Translations under genes and position numbers: made by a program | Part shown: piece after piece, positions 18,153 through 27,214 of the stretch | Position numbering within the stretch: position 1 is the first letter of the stretch | Layout: each line of letters starts with the position of its first letter | The notes under the pieces: generated by a model | Database searches by the model: none | What the model was told of the DNA's origin: nothing | Seen by the model: the letters and a program-made list of their open reading frames with translations, nothing else | Source: Tenacibaculum maritimum NCIMB 2154 | Lineage (GTDB): Bacteria; Bacteroidota; Bacteroidia; Flavobacteriales; Flavobacteriaceae | Reading direction: 5' to 3' | Assembly (NCBI RefSeq): GCF_900119795.1 | Contig: NZ_LT634361.1 | Span: forward strand, 1,054,001-1,118,000 | DNA length: 64,000 bases

Positions 18153-21131
18153 ATGAAAAAGAGGATTCAATATATGATAGCCATGGTATGGTGTGTTGAG
18201 AAGCCATACGCAGTATGCAAAGAAACCATAGGTAATTTCATGGCAAAAAGACAAGGTACCATCGATCAATTCTTAAAAAGGCACTTTCTACAAAATAGCC
18301 TATTGCTTACGGTTTACTTTTTACTATGCATATCGCTGACCCATGCCCAACGCTATCCAGTACAAGTAACGCAAATAATCATTCCTCCTTATACGACCAA
18401 ACTGAGTGATTACACCAGCGCCAGCGATGTCAAACTACGCTTACATCTATTGTTAACCGATGTGGTAGCCAATAATAAGCAAGTACGTCTAAAATTACGT
18501 ATCCAAGGTAATGGACTTGATATACGTTCTGTAGATTTTGTACATGGTGCAAGTCCTATATTTTTAAATGGAGGTGTTTCAAATCAATATACAAACATCG
18601 ATTTAAGTTCCTATTTTGAACCCAATAATTTAATAGGAATCACCCCACGGCAATACCAGAAATCTTTGCCCGAGGGAGTATATACCTTTTGTTGGGAAGT
18701 ATATGATGCGTTTACCAACGAACAATTGAATCACCCAACATTAGGCTGTTCTAATATTTATTTGCTTTTAAACGATCCTCCTTTTTTAAATGTTCCCTAT
18801 AAAGGCGACCAAGTCGTGGCACAAGATCCAATGAATATTATTTTTCAATGGACGCCCAGACATGCCAATGCGAGCAATGTATCATATGAATTTGAATTAC
18901 GAGAATTATGGGACACTCAAATAGCTCCGGAAGCAGCTTTTTTAACGTCCCCTAATTATTATACAGAAACCACAGCTACTACTACACTATTATACCATAT
19001 CGGTAAGCCAACATTATTGCCGAACAAACGATATGGTTGGCGGGTAAGAGCGGTATCAAGAACAGGGCTAAGTAAGAACTCGGTTTTTAAAAATGATGGG
19101 TATAGTGAGATCTATTATTTTACCTATAATACGGCTTGTTACCCACCTAGATATGTACTTTCAGAAGCAGTAGGTAAAGCGGGTGTTCAAATACGTTGGC
19201 AAGGGATGCCTGAACATAAAAGATACCATGTTCAGTATAAAAGAGCAGACATTCCTGATGCGGAATGGTTTGAGGTATATACTTACAATACACAGGTGCA
19301 AATTAGCAATTTACGAGCAGGCAAAACCTATGTTTTTCGAGTCGGAGGTAGTTGTAATGAGCTGAATGATTTGAATCCTTTGTATGCTTATAGTGCGATT
19401 AATGAGTTTAGTCTGCCCGCTAAAAATGAAAAGAGTAGCAGCTATACTTGTGGTATTGTACCAGAAATAGAAATAAGCAATACCCAGCCTTTGCAAAATA
19501 TAGGGATTAATGAAACTTTTACAGCGGGTGATTTTCCAGTAACGATCAAGCAAGTATCAGGGAGTAATGGTCGTTTTAGAGGAGTTGGTTATATTGTAGT
19601 GCCTTATTTAGCAGATACAAAATTAGCGGTAAGTTTTACTAATATTCGTATCAATACGGATTATCAATTGATAGAGGGGGTAGTAAGTACGACGTATGAT
19701 GCTACTTGGGGTGATGTGGAGAGTGTGGATGATATGGTTGATGATATAAGTGATTTGGTAGACACCATTTACGATACTATTGAAGATGCACTAGAAGATT
19801 TAGGTATTATTGCAGGAGATTATGAAGAAGAAACTTTAGGCTTTGTAATAGAAGAGATAAAGGTTAACGAAAATGGGGAAACCGTAATTATTGGTACAAA
19901 TGGAGAAGAACAAAATTTAGGTTTAGGAAATAATACCGTTGTAAAAGATGAAAATGGCAAAACAATTGTAGTCAATAAAAATGGAGAAACTGGAGAAGTA
20001 AAAAATACAAATGCTATAGAGAATCAAATACTTGTAACAAATATAAAATTTAAAAAGCACTCAAAGGAAATAGGGAGTTTTGATGATAACTTAATAGATG
20101 ATTACCCTCATTATGAAAAACGTTTCAATAAATCAATTATATGGAAATCTTTAAAATCAGGAGTAATTGATAAATTGACAATCGAAATTGATACAATACA
20201 AAATAATATTTTTTTAGAAGAGGATAGTAATTTATCTTTTATAACACCAAAACAGATTGTAAAAAATACGGAAGAAATTTCATTAACATCAAGTTATAAT
20301 AAAAAAGAAATGGTGGTACATGTTAGGAAAGATAGTATTAAAGGAGATAGTATAGCTCTGTTTAAAGTTATAAGTTATCCTAAAAAAATCATAAATCTTA
20401 AATTAATAACTCTTGATGAGGAAAACGATGATGTACAAGTATATTCTTTAAATAACAAGGTGGAATCAGATACTACAAAGGTTGTGAGCTGGGGAAAGAA
20501 TAGTTTTTTAGATACAAAACCACAAGGGGATGATTATGTTAAGACAACGTTAGCGGGAGAAAAATATATTGTGGCAGGAGCAAATAAAATTTGTGAAACT
20601 ATTTCTAGAAATACTAATTTAAAAACAATATCACCATATTTTAGCTTAAGTGAAATAAAAGATTATCTCAATAAAAAAATATATAATCAAGCAAATGTAG
20701 AATTGAATATTACTATGACAATAGATACGTTAAATTTTGATAAAAATAATGATGGAAAAATTGATGTTAGTAATAATCGTAGGTCCAGAAATAATGTTAA
20801 TGACGAATATAATGTTCTCATAAAAGAGTATTCAAATAATAGTGAATACGTTATTGTATTGGTTGACAATCCAGATGATGGTTCTCTTGGTTGGTTTCCT
20901 TCTACGACAAATGTAGGTGTTGTGCATGTTAACACTCATATTAAAACTACGAAAAAACATCAATTAATGAATACAATTGCACACGAGTTAGGACATGGAG
21001 GATTCGGACTTCAACATCCATTTGATGAATTTTCCAATTATAATCAAGGAAAAGACCCTAAGAATATAATGGATTATCAAGATGGAGATTTATTAAGGAA
21101 ATATCAATGGGATTTAATTCAAAAAAAATGA
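18153..21131 (+). CDS. TANFOR-type polymorphic toxin with C-terminal metallopeptidase
   Basis: A 992-residue exported protein. The signal peptide is best placed from Met30 (MAKRQGT ... SLTHAQ; start 18240); the ATG at 18153 gives a long n-region but is open. Residues about 67-325 are a beta-rich module (FPVQVT-like RYPVQVTQIIIPPY, LLLTD), 326-425 a fibronectin III domain, and 467-640 a TANFOR-like region with VSGSNGRFRGVGYIVVPYL and a repeat-like ENGETVIIGTNGEEQ segment. The C-terminal 150 residues are a zincin: HELGH at 944-948, a third His at 955, and the Met-turn NIMDY at 971-975. Such tips act as toxins in polymorphic systems. The candidate immunity gene starts 10 bp downstream, and alternative C-terminal cassettes follow. 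Confidence 0.85.
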   Translation: MKKRIQYMIAMVWCVEKPYAVCKETIGNFMAKRQGTIDQFLKRHFLQNSLLLTVYFLLCISLTHAQRYPVQVTQIIIPPYTTKLSDYTSASDVKLRLHLLLTDVVANNKQVRLKLRIQGNGLDIRSVDFVHGASPIFLNGGVSNQYTNIDLSSYFEPNNLIGITPRQYQKSLPEGVYTFCWEVYDAFTNEQLNHPTLGCSNIYLLLNDPPFLNVPYKGDQVVAQDPMNIIFQWTPRHANASNVSYEFELRELWDTQIAPEAAFLTSPNYYTETTATTTLLYHIGKPTLLPNKRYGWRVRAVSRTGLSKNSVFKNDGYSEIYYFTYNTACYPPRYVLSEAVGKAGVQIRWQGMPEHKRYHVQYKRADIPDAEWFEVYTYNTQVQISNLRAGKTYVFRVGGSCNELNDLNPLYAYSAINEFSLPAKNEKSSSYTCGIVPEIEISNTQPLQNIGINETFTAGDFPVTIKQVSGSNGRFRGVGYIVVPYLADTKLAVSFTNIRINTDYQLIEGVVSTTYDATWGDVESVDDMVDDISDLVDTIYDTIEDALEDLGIIAGDYEEETLGFVIEEIKVNENGETVIIGTNGEEQNLGLGNNTVVKDENGKTIVVNKNGETGEVKNTNAIENQILVTNIKFKKHSKEIGSFDDNLIDDYPHYEKRFNKSIIWKSLKSGVIDKLTIEIDTIQNNIFLEEDSNLSFITPKQIVKNTEEISLTSSYNKKEMVVHVRKDSIKGDSIALFKVISYPKKIINLKLITLDEENDDVQVYSLNNKVESDTTKVVSWGKNSFLDTKPQGDDYVKTTLAGEKYIVAGANKICETISRNTNLKTISPYFSLSEIKDYLNKKIYNQANVELNITMTIDTLNFDKNNDGKIDVSNNRRSRNNVNDEYNVLIKEYSNNSEYVIVLVDNPDDGSLGWFPSTTNVGVVHVNTHIKTTKKHQLMNTIAHELGHGGFGLQHPFDEFSNYNQGKDPKNIMDYQDGDLLRKYQWDLIQKK
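19551..19620 (+). repeat. recombination seam in the full-length toxin gene
   Basis: These 70 bp (encoding about QVSGSNGRFRGVGYIVVPYL plus 3 residues) recur almost unchanged at 25523-25592 and 32323-32392, and from CAGGGGAGTAATGG on at 28931-28994, at the left end of three cassettes. Sequence on both sides differs. This is the natural place for homologous exchange that would swap the protein's C-terminus. Confidence 0.85.
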
Positions 21132-21141
21132 ATATATAATT

Positions 21142-22062
21142 ATGAAAAACAGAATAAATATACTTTTAGCCTTTATGCTTATTGCAATTTCTTGTAAAGC
21201 TCAAAATATTGATAATATAATAGCTGATTATATAACAAATTTAAAACAATTTGATGTTCAAAATAATAAAATGATTCTTATAGAAGAAAACTTTGATGAC
21301 TTTTATAATAAAATAATGGATAAATGGAAAGTCTATAATCAAGATCAATGTATACAAGCTATTAATATTCTAAAAGAAGTTACAAAAGATAATAAAAATC
21401 AAAGAAATAGAATTAAGGTGGTAGAATTTTTCACTACTTTGCTGTCTTCTGATTCTTTGAGGATTAGATCGGCTGTTCTTACCCCTTTAACAGTTTATAG
21501 ATTATCTGATTATAAAAAAGAGGCTAAAAATAATATTGAAAAATTATTTGATATAACAAATGAAATATATTTAAGATCAGAAATTTACAAACTGGCAGGA
21601 TTTTTACAATTACAAGAAGCAGAAAGATATTTGATAGAGAGATATTTTAATAAAAGAGAAAAGGCAGATAGATGGAATGCTATGCTTAGTTTGGCAAGAA
21701 TGGGTAATAAAAAAGCTTTAGACTTTTGTATAAGAAAAATGAAAAAAGATATATCTAAACAAAACAAATTTGGTTATCCTTCAAATATTGAAGAAGATGC
21801 ATATTATATAAGGCAACCAGAAACTCTTAATCTTCTTTTGAAGATTTCAGGTAACAAATCTTTAGTAAGTGATATCTCTAAACCATCTGTAAAATCTAAC
21901 CTTGGGCATTTGGCATTGAGCTATGTAGAAATATCAATTACCAATTTTCCTAGTAGGTTATATAAAGAGGAAGGGAAATCATACGAAGAGAGAATTAGGT
22001 TAATTGAAAAATGGTTAAAAGAAAATAAAAATAATTTAATATTAAATAAAGGTATTTATTAA
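21142..22062 (+). CDS. HEAT-like candidate immunity lipoprotein for the metallopeptidase toxin
   Basis: A 306-residue exported protein starting 10 bp after the toxin stop. The signal ends in IAISCKAQ, so it is probably a lipoprotein. The body is alpha-helical with HEAT/ARM-like repeats: SLRIRSAVLTPLTVYRLSDYKKEA, IYLRSEIYKLAGFLQLQEAE, and DRWNAMLSLARMGNKKALDF (quoted in parts). Placement directly after a toxin tip, and the absence of a similar gene behind the other cassettes, make it the candidate inhibitor of the zincin. That role is inferred from context only. Confidence 0.68.
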   Translation: MKNRINILLAFMLIAISCKAQNIDNIIADYITNLKQFDVQNNKMILIEENFDDFYNKIMDKWKVYNQDQCIQAINILKEVTKDNKNQRNRIKVVEFFTTLLSSDSLRIRSAVLTPLTVYRLSDYKKEAKNNIEKLFDITNEIYLRSEIYKLAGFLQLQEAERYLIERYFNKREKADRWNAMLSLARMGNKKALDFCIRKMKKDISKQNKFGYPSNIEEDAYYIRQPETLNLLLKISGNKSLVSDISKPSVKSNLGHLALSYVEISITNFPSRLYKEEGKSYEERIRLIEKWLKENKNNLILNKGIY

Positions 22063-22073
22063 CCTTCGGATAA

Positions 22074-22540
22074 AACACCAATACAAACACAAACGATACA
22101 GATAATTCAAATACGGACACTTCTAATAATTCTAGTTCAGATAGTAGCACAACAAATACTACCGATACTACGAATTCCAATAGTGGAACAAATACAACTA
22201 CAGATACGAATGCCATCGAAAATGGAAGTACAGATACCAACAATACTACTTCAAGTACAATTGAAAAAGAGGTTGTAATTGAACACAATGGTAAAAGCTA
22301 TAAAAATAAAGATATAATAGAAGTTCCTTATTCAAGAGAAGAAACAAACTTTGCCTTTTTATTAAAAAACTATCCTAAAGGCGCAAAAATTAATTGGCAA
22401 GTATTAAAGTTAGGAACAGATAATACGAGCATTTTTGCTACAAACGAAACAATCCATGATAATTTTGGTATAAATATGAAAGAAATTCATATACTAGATG
22501 TTGTAGCCAATTATAATGATGAGAAAATTAGGGTTACTAT
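22074..22540 (+). repeat. cassette 1 linker plus module A (copy of 29048-29514)
   Basis: 467 bp, nearly identical to 29048-29514 at a constant offset of 6974 bp. It encodes the N/T/S/D-rich linker, the EKEVVIEHNGKSYKNKDIIEVPYSR motif (quoted in parts) and module A (ETNFAFLLKNYPKG ... YNDEKIRVTIKR). Cassette 1 lacks the seam and the first part of the linker: it begins abruptly after a TAA at 22071, only 9 bp after the immunity gene stop. Confidence 0.85.
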
Positions 22541-23552
22541 AAAGAGAGTTCTAGAGAACTACCAATTAACTTCAATAAAAGTTTATGAGGATGCTAAGCC
22601 AAAAAGAAAAGCATATTTCGGAGAAACATTGTATTTAGTTCGTAATAAGCTTATGACAGAAGAGAATTTATTTAAGTTTAACGCTGTATTTAGCCCTGAT
22701 GTAGAGCAGAATAAGTTGTATGGAGTATCTTGGTATCATGATGGAAAACTAGTTGGTTTTAAAAATAAAAAATCATCTTTTAAATGGTTATCCACGAGAA
22801 CAGGTGATTTTTCTGTAGCTGTTAACGGAGGTAATTCAGAAACTCTTAGAAAAGAAGCACATATAAAATGGGTTTCGATTGATCAAAAACAGTTTAATTT
22901 TATACCCACAAATATTTACAATTCTTTAGTAAATCATTATGGTTCATTAGAACAACTTTTTGGAGCTTTTAATAAATATGATATAGGGATTCCGGTAAAA
23001 ATTGATCCTATAAAGATTGGAGGTACACAGTTTAATGAAGAAGTAAAAAGGTCTAGACTATACAAGCATATCCAAAGAGGTTATGTAAATGGTGGAGTTT
23101 CTGTTGATTTTGAAAATTTTTTAACTGTTCCTGCGCTTAAACTTTTAGAAAGAGCAAATGTAGTAAAAGTAGGTATTTCTTTAAAATTTAAAGCAGGTGT
23201 TAAACTTGAAGGAGGCGTTGAAAGGTATAAAATTATTGAAAATGATTTTTATGAAGACAATAATCCATATATTAAATTTAACCCTTATGGTTGTGTAGGA
23301 CTAGAGCTAGGAGCAGAGTTATTAGTAGCTAGAGATTTATTAGAAATAGATATAGGTGGTGATGTAACTAGTTGTATAGGTGGTATTATACAGTATAAAT
23401 TTGGTACAGATAAATTTGATGGGTATGTTTATCTTGACCCACTTATATTATCAGGTTGGGTAAAAATTAAAACAAAAGGATTATTAGATTTTGAATTAAT
23501 TGATTGGAAAGATTCTATAAGAATAACGGAAAAAATAACTACGCAGGAATAA
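22476..23552 (+). CDS. cassette 1 toxin-like C-terminus, no normal 5' end
   Basis: The reading frame is open from 22074 but has no ATG until 22476, which lies inside module A (NMKEIHILDV); 22476 is therefore only the first possible start. After a KWV motif (IKWVSIDQKQF) comes a unique tip of about 225 residues rich in Gly and alternating strands (GISLKFKAGVKLEGGVERYK, GLELGAELLVARDLLEIDIGG). I see no enzymatic motif. The alternating hydrophobic pattern resembles membrane beta structure. It lacks a signal peptide, the N-terminal domains and the recombination seam, so it is probably silent unless recombined into a full-length gene. A small-membrane/partner gene follows with TAATG overlap. Confidence 0.6.
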   Translation: MKEIHILDVVANYNDEKIRVTIKRVLENYQLTSIKVYEDAKPKRKAYFGETLYLVRNKLMTEENLFKFNAVFSPDVEQNKLYGVSWYHDGKLVGFKNKKSSFKWLSTRTGDFSVAVNGGNSETLRKEAHIKWVSIDQKQFNFIPTNIYNSLVNHYGSLEQLFGAFNKYDIGIPVKIDPIKIGGTQFNEEVKRSRLYKHIQRGYVNGGVSVDFENFLTVPALKLLERANVVKVGISLKFKAGVKLEGGVERYKIIENDFYEDNNPYIKFNPYGCVGLELGAELLVARDLLEIDIGGDVTSCIGGIIQYKFGTDKFDGYVYLDPLILSGWVKIKTKGLLDFELIDWKDSIRITEKITTQE

Positions 23553-24814
23553 TGATAATGTCTAAAGGTTTAAATATAATAATACACTTGCTTTTTTTTG
23601 CAATTATAGCTGTTTCACCAATATTTATGTTTAGTGCATATGAAAAAAGTGATTTTTTTTTAAGTTTTGATAAGTTTAAATTAAATCAATATAAAATAGA
23701 TTCCTTAAATATTTATAGTTCAGGTAACTGGGGAGGACCTTCTGCTTACTATGTTTTTTTCGATAATAAGAAAAAAATAAAAATTCCAATATTGAATAAA
23801 AATAATATATCATTTTCAAAAAGAGTTAACAAAGTATATAAACATTTTAAAGTTAATACACTGGAGAATGATTCCATTTATGTTTGGGAAGGTCCAACAG
23901 CTATATTATATGGCTTTAAAGATGAAAAAAAAATAAATTTAACATCCTATAGGGATAGGCTTTTTTTTGACATATTGATGATATTAATAAGTCTAATTTC
24001 TATTTTTTATTTTATTAAAGTAGAAATAAAAAAAAGGAAAAGAAATGGAAATACTAGAAAGCATAGAAAACAACAAAAACAATTAAAGAAAAAAGAACAA
24101 ATGAAATACTTGTTAGAAAAAATGAATAAGAAAACATTAATAATTCTGTTATACCCGTTGTTTTCTTTTTCACAAAAGGAATATTCAAATATTATATTTA
24201 GCTTTTCAGAAGAACAAAGCATTAATGTATTTAAGTATAGTGAGGATTTTATTATAAGAGCAGATTACAATGATAAAGAAGAAGCTGTAAATGAATATCC
24301 AGAGCAATTAATTCAATCAGTTTTTTCGGCAACTAATCAAGAATGGGTAAATTATAATACCTTGGGAGGAGAAAAAAAAGCTAGTAAAAAAGAAGAAAGT
24401 CATTTTAATAGGGTAAAAACCATGAATAAGGATAAAAATTATCTTGAGTTAATCCATAAATTAACTTTTCAAATAGGTAATAGACCAACATCAATCATAA
24501 AATTTTTTTTACACGAGGAGAATAAGCAACCAGTTTCTGGAGCTATGGTTCTTCAAAAAGAAGGTAATAGGTGGTATAAAACTTCTAATATAAACCTTTC
24601 AGCTTTAGCTATTATGACTATGAGATTAAAAACAGAAGTAATTGAAGGTGTTTTTTTAGGGAATACTTCTCAACAAGATATTTTAGAGTTAAAAGAAACA
24701 GTTACTAAAGATGGAGGAGTTGATATTGGTATTCTTGAAAAGGAATTTTTTTCATGGTATACTAACAACAATACGTATTTAAAAACTTTATTTATTGATC
24801 CAAAAACATGGTAG
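23552..24814 (+). CDS. cassette 1 partner: membrane protein fused to secreted partner domain
   Basis: The ATG at 23552 overlaps the preceding stop (TAATG). The first 170 residues match the separate small membrane proteins of the other cassettes: helix IIIHLLFFAIIAVSPIFMF, a beta-rich middle, and a second helix FDILMILISLISIFYF. A basic linker (KKRKRNGNTRKHRKQQKQ) follows, then a signal-like stretch and a domain (EYPEQLIQSVFSATNQEWVNYN, LVLQKEGNRWYKT-like) matching the first half of the secreted proteins at 27634 and 31001. The two neighbours of other cassettes are thus one open frame here. An internal ATG at 24107 or 24122 might still start a separate protein. Probable immunity or accessory role, inferred. 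Confidence 0.6.
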   Translation: MIMSKGLNIIIHLLFFAIIAVSPIFMFSAYEKSDFFLSFDKFKLNQYKIDSLNIYSSGNWGGPSAYYVFFDNKKKIKIPILNKNNISFSKRVNKVYKHFKVNTLENDSIYVWEGPTAILYGFKDEKKINLTSYRDRLFFDILMILISLISIFYFIKVEIKKRKRNGNTRKHRKQQKQLKKKEQMKYLLEKMNKKTLIILLYPLFSFSQKEYSNIIFSFSEEQSINVFKYSEDFIIRADYNDKEEAVNEYPEQLIQSVFSATNQEWVNYNTLGGEKKASKKEESHFNRVKTMNKDKNYLELIHKLTFQIGNRPTSIIKFFLHEENKQPVSGAMVLQKEGNRWYKTSNINLSALAIMTMRLKTEVIEGVFLGNTSQQDILELKETVTKDGGVDIGILEKEFFSWYTNNNTYLKTLFIDPKTW

Positions 24815-24818
24815 TATT

Positions 24819-25469
24819 ATGAGAAATATTTTTTTTATTTTTTTAGCGTTAACTAATTTATATGTGTTTTCTCAAAAAGAAACCATTAATTATAAAAAAT
24901 TGAATGGAGAAACTTCCAAAATAAAAATATCCAGTAAGTATTCATTTTCTAATTTATATGATTATCAAGTTAATTCTAAAAATTTTGATTCTATAGTTAC
25001 TAAACCTTATCGTAATAATCGTTTGTCAGAACACTTATTAACAGCTAAATTTAAAAATAAATTTGAAAAAAACCTTCCAGATGCTATTGTCTTTTCATTG
25101 AGGTTAATATCTAAGTTGAGTATAGATATAAAAGATATAAGATATGAATTTATAAAGTTTGAAGAGATTGATAGCGGTGGGTTTAATGATCCCAAAACTT
25201 CACGAATTTTTATAACAGAAAGACAAAATAATATTAGGAATGAAGTTGTCAATAAAACTAACGAGGTAAGTTTATTTGAATCGATATTAAAAACATCTAA
25301 TGTTAATGTGCTATTTCAGTTTTACAATGAAAGAAATAGCAAAAAATACGCAGAGATAAATAAACTAAAACCTTTGGTAAAAGATCCAAAAGGAAATTTA
25401 AATATAAAAAAACTAGCTAAAGTTTTAGAAGAAAACAAAACTTTATTAGCGAAATACCTAGATGATTAA
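24819..25469 (+). CDS. cassette 1 second-half partner protein with shared C-terminal tail
   Basis: The start is the ATG at 24819 (MRNIFFIFLALTNLYVFSQ, a signal peptide), 4 bp after the previous stop; a TTG at 24795 is an unlikely alternative. The 216-residue product resembles the second half of the proteins at 27634 and 31001. It ends in the tail YAEINKLKPLVKD ... LAKVLEENKTLLAKYLDD, whose DNA from 25397 on is identical to the copy at 32197. In cassettes 2 and 3 the two halves are one protein; here they are two genes. Role unknown; candidate immunity or accessory factor. Confidence 0.6.
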   Translation: MRNIFFIFLALTNLYVFSQKETINYKKLNGETSKIKISSKYSFSNLYDYQVNSKNFDSIVTKPYRNNRLSEHLLTAKFKNKFEKNLPDAIVFSLRLISKLSIDIKDIRYEFIKFEEIDSGGFNDPKTSRIFITERQNNIRNEVVNKTNEVSLFESILKTSNVNVLFQFYNERNSKKYAEINKLKPLVKDPKGNLNIKKLAKVLEENKTLLAKYLDD

Positions 25470-26484
25470 GGCATATTTTTTAGCTTTAACAAAGGTTTAC
25501 CGTTAATACCTTTACAGTAGGTCAAGTATCAGGAAGTAATGGTCGTTTTAGAGGAGTTGGTTATATTGTAGTGCCTTATTTAGCAGGTACAACAGAAGAA
25601 AGTAATGTAGATACAGATGTTATAAATGATACTACCACAGGAGAAAACACCAATACAAACACAAACGATACAGATAATTCAAATACGGACACTTCTAATA
25701 ATTCTAGTTCAGATAGTAGCACAACAAATACTACCGATACTACGAATTCCAATAGTGGAACAAATACGACTACAGATACGAATGCCATCGAAAATGGAAG
25801 TACAGATACCAACAATACTACTTCAAGTACAACTGAAAAAGAGGTTGTAATTGAACACAATGGTAAAAGCTATAAAAATAAAGATATAATAGAAGTTCCT
25901 TATAGCAGAGAATTAGATTTACAAACTTTTGAGTTAAAAAATATAGATAAAGATTCCAACCGAATAGAATGGTCATTGCATAAAGATTTTGAAGCTATAT
26001 CGGCAGAAAAGTATTTAGGAAAAGGCGAAAGAATTAGTACAGATGTTCGTGACATAGGAGGTGCTATTGTATTACAAGGAGCATATTGGTCTTCTGCTAG
26101 TAGTTATACAAATGGAGATTCTAAAAAAATAAGAGTGCTATTAAAAATACCTAGAAAAGAGTTTGAACTGGAAGAATTAGTTGCTTTACATCAAGGGAAA
26201 AGATTAGCAAAATCTGGAGAAATTTTATATTTATTGCACCCATCTACATCTTATGAAGACTATAAAAAAGTAGATTACGGAATAAAAATTAGTCCTAGAC
26301 TAAAAGAAAAGGAGATCCCTAAATATCATATTCAATGGTCATTTGATACCAATAAAAATCCTGAATATTATGGAAAGAAAACATTTACACGTAATTTAAG
26401 AGCTAGGGATGTTAAATATGTGACTAGCGTTCATATAGGTTCTCCTAATAAGCTAGAAAAAAGTGTAGATGTTAAATGGGTAAA
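25397..26484 (+). repeat. 1.09-kb repeat, copy in cassette 2
   Basis: Nearly identical to 32197-33284, with constant offset 6800 bp, no indels and only a handful of substitutions by eye. It spans the partner gene's conserved tail, the non-coding joint, the seam, the linker and module B, and stops inside the KWVK motif. Beyond it the two cassettes are unrelated at DNA level. Confidence 0.9.
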
Positions 26485-27199
26485 GCAGTATGATAATTCT
26501 TTTAATTATCTGTCTAAATTTAATAAGGTATTGGTTTTCTTGGAGCAATTTAATAGAATCGCCAAAAGGTTTAATACCCTGCTACCATGCGAAGGAAGTA
26601 TTTTAGGTAATTACGAAGCATTAGCTGGTGCAAAAAAAATAGCTTTTAATTTAAAAGGGTATAATGAAGAGGATAAAGAAAGTAGAGAGTTATTTGATGT
26701 TTTACAAACAACATTGAAGCTACAATCTGCTAGTTTAGCAAATTTTGAATGTGGTAAAAATATAGGTTATTTAGGAGTCTCAATAGGGAAAATTTATGGC
26801 GGAATAGATTTAGGGGCTAATATTAATTTTATTTACAAATTAAAAACGAAAAACGAAACAGGAAAGTCAGTAAATCAAGCTTTTATTGATGGAGGGTTTA
26901 ATTTAACTTCTAGTTTTGGTTTTAAATCTAATGAAGTTATTGATAAGTATTTTTACGCCAAAGCTGCTATAGAACTTAGTATAGGAACAAAAACAGAATA
27001 TCCATATAATAATAAAAACTATTTAATAGGTAATTATTTATATTTAGGTAGAACAAACTTTGTAGTAGACGGGTATGTTGATACTTGGTTAACAGGTAGA
27101 GAAGCCTTTAATTTTAAATTTTTAATTTTTGATTCTTCGTGGAAAAGTAAAAAAAGATTAGTTTTTGATTTGAAAAATAAGAATATCTATTTAGAATAA
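25571..27199 (+). CDS. cassette 2 toxin-like C-terminus, start-less
   Basis: The frame is open from a stop about 93 bp upstream, but the only candidate start is a GTG that is really a Val codon inside the seam (GYIVVPYLAG). Order: seam; N/T/S/D-rich linker (about residues 10-85); EKEVVIEHNGKSYKN motif; module B (ELDLQTFELKNIDKD ... KSVDVKWVK, to residue about 305); then a unique 235-residue tip with Cys residues (LLPCEGS, NFECGKN) and Gly-rich alternating strands (GYLGVSIGKIYGGIDLGANI). No signal peptide and no known toxin motif. It is most likely a silent donor cassette. Partner genes follow at 27215 and 27634. Confidence 0.65.
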   Translation: MPYLAGTTEESNVDTDVINDTTTGENTNTNTNDTDNSNTDTSNNSSSDSSTTNTTDTTNSNSGTNTTTDTNAIENGSTDTNNTTSSTTEKEVVIEHNGKSYKNKDIIEVPYSRELDLQTFELKNIDKDSNRIEWSLHKDFEAISAEKYLGKGERISTDVRDIGGAIVLQGAYWSSASSYTNGDSKKIRVLLKIPRKEFELEELVALHQGKRLAKSGEILYLLHPSTSYEDYKKVDYGIKISPRLKEKEIPKYHIQWSFDTNKNPEYYGKKTFTRNLRARDVKYVTSVHIGSPNKLEKSVDVKWVKQYDNSFNYLSKFNKVLVFLEQFNRIAKRFNTLLPCEGSILGNYEALAGAKKIAFNLKGYNEEDKESRELFDVLQTTLKLQSASLANFECGKNIGYLGVSIGKIYGGIDLGANINFIYKLKTKNETGKSVNQAFIDGGFNLTSSFGFKSNEVIDKYFYAKAAIELSIGTKTEYPYNNKNYLIGNYLYLGRTNFVVDGYVDTWLTGREAFNFKFLIFDSSWKSKKRLVFDLKNKNIYLE

Positions 27200-27214
27200 A
27201 AAAAGTAATGAATT

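Noticed and set aside
25576..25860. Minus-strand 94-residue hydrophobic proteins opposite each linker (also near 28978, 32376 and 21995)
   Set aside because: They mirror the N/T/S/D-rich linker on the other strand; the Val/Leu-rich look follows from the codon complement.
25571..27199. Cassettes as independent genes starting at GTG
   Set aside because: The GTG is a Val codon in the middle of a conserved motif also present in the full-length gene; no signal peptide or promoter precedes it. Listed as a frame but judged silent.
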